From NCBI GenBank assembly GCA_947581745.1, contig CANPVW010000136.1, positions 1-11,966 of the forward strand: a stretch of 11,966 nt of DNA, in the 5' to 3' direction. The stretch is from Candidatus Benthicola azotiphorus (GTDB lineage Bacteria; Gemmatimonadota; Gemmatimonadetes; Palauibacterales; Palauibacteraceae). Shown piece by piece: positions 7,878 to 11,966 of this stretch; the first letter of the stretch is position 1; every line of letters starts with the position of its first letter. A program made the position numbers and the translations under genes. The notes beneath the pieces are model-generated. The model saw only the letters and a list, made by a program, of their open reading frames with translations, made no database searches and was not told the origin of the DNA.

Positions 7878-8740
7878 TCAACTTCCACTTCCACGACGAT
7901 CGCTCGTCCGACGGCGAGGCGCCTCTCCTGCGCCACTGTGAAGCGGCCGTCGAGGCAGGCGTCACCGAGATCTGCGTCACGAATCACGCCGAGATCCTCG
8001 GCCCGGACGGATCGTGGCAGGCGGACCTCGAGGAGATGCGGGCCCGTTTCTTCTCCGTCGGCGAGAGCGTCCGCGAAGCGCGGCGACTGTTCCCCGATCT
8101 GGGTGTCCGGCTCGGGATCGAGCTGGAATACCGCCCCGAGTGGACGGACGCTTTCGATCGCCTGACGGCCGAGGTGCCCTTCGACTTCGTGCTCGGATCG
8201 GTGCACATGGTCGACGGGTTCAATGTCTCGGGCGGCTCGTCGAAGGATCTGTTCTTCGAGGGCCGCACTCAGGAGAGCGCCTACTCGGAGTACTTTCGGG
8301 CGCTGGATGCCATGGTCCAGTGGGGCGGGTTCGACGCCGTGGCCCACTTCGATCTCGTCAAGCGCTACGGGCATCGCCACTACGGCCCGTACGAGCCTGC
8401 CGCGTACCGCCACGAGATCCAGCCGGTGCTGGAGAAGATGGCGGCCCGGGGACTGGGGATCGAGATCAACACGTCGGGCGTTTCCGGCCCGGGGGTTCCC
8501 TACCCCGAACGGGAGATCCTCGTGTGGGCCCGGCAGGCCGGGGTGCCGACACTGACGATCGGGACGGACTCGCATCGCCCGGATTCGTTCGCCGACGGCC
8601 TGGTCGAGGGCGTGCTGCTGGCGCGATCGGCCGGTTGGGAGGAGCTCACTCTGTACGATCGACGGATCCCGGCCGCGACGATCGCCCTCGAGCGCGCCGT
8701 GGCATGGGCCGAAGGGCGGAACTCGCGCGAAGCACCTTAG
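7874..8740 (+). CDS. PHP-superfamily phosphoesterase, histidinol-phosphatase (HisJ/HisK) type
   Basis: This is a predicted metal-dependent phosphatase with the PHP fold, 288 residues. The metal-binding motifs occur in the usual order: H5-x-H7 (NFHFHDDRSSDG), H38 in TNHAEI, E83 in GIELEY, H111 in GSVHMVDG, H158-x-D160 in AHFDLVKRYG, and D232-x-H234 in GTDSHRP. This complement suggests an active trinuclear-metal enzyme of the class that removes phosphate from L-histidinol phosphate in histidine biosynthesis. The start is GTG, overlapping the kinase stop (GTGA), so it is probably translated from the same mRNA as the two-component system. No other histidine-pathway genes are in view. Substrate may be histidinol phosphate or something else; the family call is firm, the role in this operon is unknown. 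Confidence 0.87.
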   Translation: MINFHFHDDRSSDGEAPLLRHCEAAVEAGVTEICVTNHAEILGPDGSWQADLEEMRARFFSVGESVREARRLFPDLGVRLGIELEYRPEWTDAFDRLTAEVPFDFVLGSVHMVDGFNVSGGSSKDLFFEGRTQESAYSEYFRALDAMVQWGGFDAVAHFDLVKRYGHRHYGPYEPAAYRHEIQPVLEKMAARGLGIEINTSGVSGPGVPYPEREILVWARQAGVPTLTIGTDSHRPDSFADGLVEGVLLARSAGWEELTLYDRRIPAATIALERAVAWAEGRNSREAP

Positions 8741-8774
8741 CCTCACACCACGCCGGGCGGGCGCAGCCGGCTGC

Positions 8775-8803
8775 TTGACTCTCCCGAAACGGTTACTTAA
8801 TAT
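8775..8803 (+). promoter_or_regulatory. Sigma-70-like promoter of the ars operon
   Basis: TTGACT (8775-8780, five of six matches to the -35 consensus) is followed after exactly 17 bases by TAATAT (8798-8803, four of six to the -10). Transcription would begin near 8810, leaving a leader of about 43 bases before the arsR ATG. The area is clearly more AT-rich than its surroundings. Confidence 0.65.
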
Positions 8804-8805
8804 GC

Positions 8806-8829
8806 GTATATTCGCGTAAGCGCGTATAC
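8806..8829. promoter_or_regulatory. Candidate ArsR operator (24-base imperfect inverted repeat)
   Basis: Outer arms GTATA (8806-8810) and TATAC (8825-8829), inner arms CGC (8813-8815) and GCG (8820-8822), and a central TA (8817-8818) form a symmetric repeat in which 9 of 12 base pairs match. It lies directly after the -10 hexamer and covers the predicted transcription start, where a bound repressor would block initiation. The core GCGTA also recurs three times in one orientation (8804, 8814, 8822). ArsR-family repressors typically bind imperfect inverted repeats at such positions; binding here is inferred. Confidence 0.5.
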
Positions 8830-8852
8830 ACTTTCACCGGGCGCCACATCGC

Positions 8853-9185
8853 ATGAAAGACCTCGCGCGACGTTTCAAGGCCCTCTCCGAAGAGCTCCGC
8901 CTGCAGATTCTCGCCATGCTGTTCCGCCACGAAGAGCTGTGCGTTTGCGAGGTGGAGCGTTTTCTCGGAGTCTCCCAGTCGGCAGCCTCGCGGCATTTCC
9001 GCTACCTGGCCTCGGCGGGCCTCGTCGAGAGCCGGCGTGAGGGGCAGTGGGTGTATTACCGCGTCGCGGCGCCGGTCGACGAAGCTCACGCCGCGCTGCT
9101 GGAGGCGCTCCGTGACCTGCTCCACAGGGTCGAGGTCCCATCGATCGGCCACGAGCTGACCGCCATGCGGGAGGACCGGTGCTGA
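8853..9185 (+). CDS. arsR: ArsR-family arsenite-responsive repressor
   Basis: This small dimeric winged-helix repressor is expected to leave its operator when As(III) binds. Its 110 residues carry ELCVCEVERFLGVSQSAASRHFRYL, with the classic CxC metalloid-sensing pair C30 and C32 at the beginning of the DNA-recognition region, a recognition helix at about 41-54, and a beta wing at about 59-71 (SRREGQWVYYRV). The position equivalent to a third cysteine of the R773 type is not Cys here, but the last residue, C110, is. It is the first gene after the promoter/operator and precedes acr3, with which it overlaps by 7 bases. The ATG has no strong Shine-Dalgarno, so low-level translation is possible. 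Auto-repression of the ars operon is the expected role. Confidence 0.94.
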   Translation: MKDLARRFKALSEELRLQILAMLFRHEELCVCEVERFLGVSQSAASRHFRYLASAGLVESRREGQWVYYRVAAPVDEAHAALLEALRDLLHRVEVPSIGHELTAMREDRC

Positions 9186-10291
9186 CCCGCCGCCTCTCCT
9201 TCCTCGACCGCTACCTGACGCTGTGGATCTTCGCGGCGATGGCCGTCGGCATCGGGATCGGCTACGTATGGCCCGAACCGATCCGCGCCCTGAACGAGGC
9301 GACGCAGGTCGGCACCACTTCGCTTCCGATCGCCGTCGGGCTGATCCTCATGATGTACCCGCCGCTGGCCAAGGTCCGGTACGAGGAGCTCGGCGACGTC
9401 TTTCGGAACGGCAGGATCCTCGGGCTGTCGCTGGTGCAGAACTGGATCATCGGGCCGGTGCTCATGTTCGGACTCGCGATCCTCTTCCTGCGGGGCTACC
9501 CGGAGCTCATGGTCGGCGTGATCCTGATCGGACTCGCCCGCTGCATCGCCATGGTGATCGTGTGGAACGACCTGGCGGAAGGCGATCCCGAGTACGCAGC
9601 CGGACTGGTGGCGTTCAACTCGATCTTCCAGGTCCTGTTCTTCAGCCTGTACGCGTACGTGTTCATCACCGTGCTGCCTCGATGGCTCGGGCTGGAAGGG
9701 GCCGTGGTGCACATCACGATGGGCGAGATCGCCAGGAGCGTATTCATCTACCTCGGCATTCCCTTCATCGCGGGTTTCCTCACGCGCGCGGTCCTCGTGC
9801 GCCTCAAGGACAAGACGTGGTACCACGAGCGGTTCGTGCCGAAGATCAGTCCGATCACGCTGGTCGCGCTCCTGTTCACGATCGTGGTGATGTTCTCGAT
9901 CCAGGGCCGGGCGATCATCGGCCAGCCGTTGGGTGTGGTGCGGGTCGCCGTTCCCCTGCTGATCTACTTCGTGACCATGTTCACGATCACCTTCTTCATG
10001 AGCCGTCGGGTCGGGGCCGACTATCCGCAGACTGCCACGCTCTCGTTCACCGCCGCCTCCAACAACTTCGAACTCGCCATCGCCGTGGCCGTGGCGACCT
10101 TCGGGATCGCGCACGGAGCGGCGTTCGCCGCCGTGATCGGGCCGCTGGTGGAGGTGCCGGTCCTCATCGGCCTCGTGAACGTCGCTCTCGCGTGGCGGAA
10201 GAAGTACTTCCCCGAAGCCGACGCGGGGATCGCCGGAGTGAGCAACTGCGCCGTCCCGGCCGGAGTGCAGCCGCGTGGGGGAGCGCCGTGA
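9179..10291 (+). CDS. acr3: Acr3-family arsenite efflux transporter
   Basis: This inner-membrane carrier exports arsenite, the product of arsenate reduction, using the proton motive force. The 370-residue length and ten or so hydrophobic segments fit the Acr3 (BART superfamily) fold. The N-terminus RLSFLDRYLTLWIF is characteristic. The essential cysteine of the family is present as C122 in LARCIAMVIVWNDLA, and the conserved Glu of the late helix as E298 in AASNNFELAIAVA. The GTG start sits a few bases after GGAGG (9170-9174) and overlaps the arsR stop; starting here gives the normal family N-terminus. The stop overlaps the next gene by 4 bases (GTGA). It is unrelated to ArsB of the E. coli type, although often annotated with that symbol. 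Confidence 0.96.
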   Translation: MLTRRLSFLDRYLTLWIFAAMAVGIGIGYVWPEPIRALNEATQVGTTSLPIAVGLILMMYPPLAKVRYEELGDVFRNGRILGLSLVQNWIIGPVLMFGLAILFLRGYPELMVGVILIGLARCIAMVIVWNDLAEGDPEYAAGLVAFNSIFQVLFFSLYAYVFITVLPRWLGLEGAVVHITMGEIARSVFIYLGIPFIAGFLTRAVLVRLKDKTWYHERFVPKISPITLVALLFTIVVMFSIQGRAIIGQPLGVVRVAVPLLIYFVTMFTITFFMSRRVGADYPQTATLSFTAASNNFELAIAVAVATFGIAHGAAFAAVIGPLVEVPVLIGLVNVALAWRKKYFPEADAGIAGVSNCAVPAGVQPRGGAP

Positions 10292-10992
10292 GTCCATCGA
10301 TCGAAGTCCTGGTCACGCCCGGCTGCCCGCACGTCGATGACGCGATCGCGCGAGTTCGCGAGGTCGCCTCCCGTCTCGCCCCGGGGTTCGATGTGCGGGT
10401 GACGACGGTGCAGGACGCCGACATGGCGGTGGCCCTCGAGTTCCCCGGCTCTCCGACCGTCCTCGTGGACGGCGTGGATCTCGAGGGTGCCGCGATCGGC
10501 CCGCCGAGCTGCGCCTGCCGCCTCTACGAGGACGGGTCGGGGGTGCCCCCGACGTGGCTGATCGAGGCGCGGCTTCTGCGTGCCCTCGCCCCGAAGCACG
10601 TGCTCTTCCTCTGCGTGGCCAACAGCGCCCGCAGCCAGATGGCGGAAGGTGTCGGACGGGCCCTGGCGCCGCGCGGCGTCCGCGTGTCGTCGGCAGGCTC
10701 GGAGCCATCGCGCGTGAGGCCGCAGGCGGTGGAGGTGCTCGCCGAAGTCGGAATCGATGCCACCGGCCACCGGTCGCGGAGCCTCGACGAGTTCATCGAC
10801 AAGGACGTGGACTGCGTGATCACCCTGTGCGCAGAGGAAAATTGCCCGGTGTGGCTGGGTGACGCCTGGCGGGTGCATTGGGCGCTTCCTGATCCGGCTG
10901 CCGCAACCGGTTCGGAGGAGCACGTACTGGACTCGTTCCGACGTGTTCGGGACGAGATACGCCGCCGGCTGGAGATCGTGTTCTCGAGCTGA
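10288..10992 (+). CDS. arsC: Fusion: thioredoxin-like domain + LMW-phosphatase-type arsenate reductase
   Basis: This two-domain cytoplasmic protein (234 residues) probably reduces arsenate to arsenite for export by Acr3. Residues about 4-98 resemble small thioredoxin-like proteins found near mercury and arsenic genes: TPGCPHVDDA with C13, then FPGSPTVLVDG with the cis-Pro type SP, then SCACRLY with C75 and C77. Residues about 103-232 are an ArsC of the low-molecular-weight tyrosine-phosphatase fold: P-loop CVANSARS (nucleophile C109, R115), redox cysteines C181 and C186 (TLCAEENCPVW), and the acid loop WALPDP (D202). The C109-C181 distance of 72 equals C10-C82 in S. aureus pI258 ArsC, supporting a thioredoxin-coupled mechanism. 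The GTG start overlaps the acr3 stop, with GGGGGAG (10277-10283) upstream. The C13-P-H-V16 site lacks the second cysteine of a CxxC. The fold of the first domain is inferred from motifs. Confidence 0.88.
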   Translation: MSPSIEVLVTPGCPHVDDAIARVREVASRLAPGFDVRVTTVQDADMAVALEFPGSPTVLVDGVDLEGAAIGPPSCACRLYEDGSGVPPTWLIEARLLRALAPKHVLFLCVANSARSQMAEGVGRALAPRGVRVSSAGSEPSRVRPQAVEVLAEVGIDATGHRSRSLDEFIDKDVDCVITLCAEENCPVWLGDAWRVHWALPDPAAATGSEEHVLDSFRRVRDEIRRRLEIVFSS

Positions 10993-11044
10993 GTCGCGGG
11001 GCTGGCTGCCCGGCATGACAGGGACGCCTCGAGCGGGGCGCTCC

Positions 11045-11050
11045 AGGAGA
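11045..11050 (+). promoter_or_regulatory. Ribosome binding site of the ArsP-like permease gene
   Basis: AGGAGA lies 7 bases before the ATG at 11058. It is the best Shine-Dalgarno match in the arsenic operon and fixes this start. The 65 bases between the arsC stop and this ATG show no hairpin-plus-T-run terminator, so the permease is probably in the same transcript. Confidence 0.65.
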
Positions 11051-11057
11051 TAGAGTG

Positions 11058-11966
11058 ATGCGCACGACGGACGGGGCCTCCCTGCCCCACCGCTCCGGGA
11101 GATTCCGGTCGCTCGCCGGTTCGATCGGGCGTCGCTTCGAGGCATGGCGCGGACGGGATCGAAGCGCGGTGCCGGGAGCCGTGGACTGGACCCGCGAATG
11201 GAAGCCGCTCGCGCTCATTCTCTCGGTGTTCCTCCTCGCCTACTACCTGCCGATCGGCCAGGCCCGGTTCGACGCGGCGCTGGTCGAGTCACTGGAGCTG
11301 ACGAAGTGGTACGCCCGCGAGCACGTGCTCCTGTGTCTGGTGCCGGCGTTCTACATCGCGGGCGCCGTGGCGGTGTTCGTGAACCGGGGCGCGGTCCTCA
11401 AGCACCTCGGCCCCCGGGCCTCGAAGCCCAGGGCCTACGGCGTGGCGTCGGTATCCGGGTCCCTCCTCGCCGTTTGCTCGTGCACCGTTCTTCCGCTGTT
11501 CGCGGGCATCTATCAGGCGGGCGCAGGACTCGGTCCGGCCACGGCGTTCCTCTACTCCGGACCGGCGATCAACGTGCTGGCGGTGATCCTGACGGCGCGC
11601 GTGCTCGGAGTCGAGCTCGGCGTGGCCCGGGCGATCGGCGCGGTGGCGTTCGCCGTCCTCGTGGGCCTCGCGATGCACTTCATCTTCCGCCGCGAGGAGC
11701 GACAGCGGGCGGACGCCTGGATCGAAGCGCCGGAGGACGGTGACTCCCGCCCGCTGTGGCAGCACGCCCTCCTGTTCGGGACGCTGGTCGGCATCCTGGT
11801 ATTCGCGAACTGGGGCCGTCCGCAGGCCGAGACCGGTATCTGGGCCGCGATCTACGCCGCCCGCTGGGCGGTGACCGGTGCCTTCGCCTTCGGGCTCGGC
11901 CTCGTGCTGACGTCATGGTTCGGCCTCTCCCTGATGGCCCTCGCCTGGCTCGTCGGAGTGACTGCG
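11058..11966 (+). CDS. arsP: ArsP-like permease, 3' end cut by window
   Basis: This is a multi-spanning inner-membrane permease; 303 residues are visible and the frame is still open at the window end. A basic, probably cytosolic N-terminal stretch of about 48 residues precedes the first membrane helix (LALILSVFLLAYYL). The diagnostic section is SGSLLAVCSCTVLPLF (C140 and C142), followed by GIYQAGAGLGPATAFLY and SGPAINVLAVILTARVLG, the pattern of the predicted-permease/ArsP family. Further helices occur at about 195-215 and 235-250, and near the end. Members of this family in Campylobacter export trivalent organic arsenicals; others have unknown substrates, so arsenic transport here rests on its place behind arsR-acr3-arsC. 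The start is fixed by the AGGAGA site; the missing part is only the C-terminal end. Confidence 0.85.
   Translation, partial: MRTTDGASLPHRSGRFRSLAGSIGRRFEAWRGRDRSAVPGAVDWTREWKPLALILSVFLLAYYLPIGQARFDAALVESLELTKWYAREHVLLCLVPAFYIAGAVAVFVNRGAVLKHLGPRASKPRAYGVASVSGSLLAVCSCTVLPLFAGIYQAGAGLGPATAFLYSGPAINVLAVILTARVLGVELGVARAIGAVAFAVLVGLAMHFIFRREERQRADAWIEAPEDGDSRPLWQHALLFGTLVGILVFANWGRPQAETGIWAAIYAARWAVTGAFAFGLGLVLTSWFGLSLMALAWLVGVTA

Noticed and set aside
8752..8771. Possible terminator hairpin after the PHP gene (arms GCCGG and CCGGC)
   Set aside because: The stem is only 5 base pairs with a 10-base loop and no T-run follows, so a rho-independent terminator cannot be supported.
9223..10287. Upstream extension of the arsC frame through acr3, giving a possible 589-residue protein
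   Set aside because: The extra residues are Arg-rich frame-shifted acr3 sequence. The GTG at 10288 has a good ribosome site and begins exactly where thioredoxin-like homology starts.
10993..11057. Gap between the arsC fusion and the permease, checked for a terminator or promoter
   Set aside because: No stable hairpin with a T-run and no -35/-10 pair was seen; only the ribosome site near its end is convincing.
1..11966. Mobile elements, CRISPR arrays, tRNA or rRNA genes
   Set aside because: No transposase or integrase motifs, no spaced direct repeats and no RNA-gene signatures were seen; genes occupy nearly all of the window.

Overview
The window is a compact, GC-rich (about two thirds G+C by eye), Gram-negative metal and metalloid resistance region. 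The Gram-negative call rests on a tripartite RND efflux system with a TolC-type outer-membrane channel and a lipoprotein-type adaptor. GTG starts are common (the channel gene, the PHP gene, acr3, the arsC fusion), and stop/start overlaps of 4-8 bases join most neighbours. This composition and style fit phyla such as Gemmatimonadota or other high-GC Gram-negatives, but no phylogenetic marker is present, so the lineage is a guess. I see no insertion sequences, integrases, tRNAs or CRISPR arrays.

Left block (13-5673, minus strand): an overlapping operon in the order TolC-like channel, CusB-like adaptor, CusA-like pump. The pump keeps all three methionines that bind Cu(I)/Ag(I) in E. coli CusA at the same mutual spacing, so the likely substrate is monovalent copper or silver.

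Middle block (5791-8740, plus strand): transcribed divergently from the efflux operon across a gap of about 115 bases with a short AT-rich core. It encodes an OmpR-family response regulator, a membrane histidine kinase and a PHP-superfamily phosphoesterase of the histidinol-phosphatase type, each overlapping the previous gene by 4 bases. The two-component pair probably controls the efflux operon. The role of the PHP enzyme in this unit is unexplained and is one of the more interesting points here.

Right block (8775-11966, plus strand): an arsenic operon with a recognisable sigma-70-like promoter and an imperfect 24-base inverted repeat over the expected transcription start, a plausible ArsR operator. 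It encodes ArsR with the CxC arsenite-sensing motif, the Acr3 arsenite efflux carrier, a two-domain protein in which a thioredoxin-like domain is fused to a low-molecular-weight-phosphatase-type arsenate reductase, and an ArsP-like permease cut by the window end. The expected logic is that arsenate is reduced by ArsC and exported by Acr3, while the permease may handle organic or other arsenicals. The thioredoxin-like/ArsC fusion is the most unusual protein in the window.
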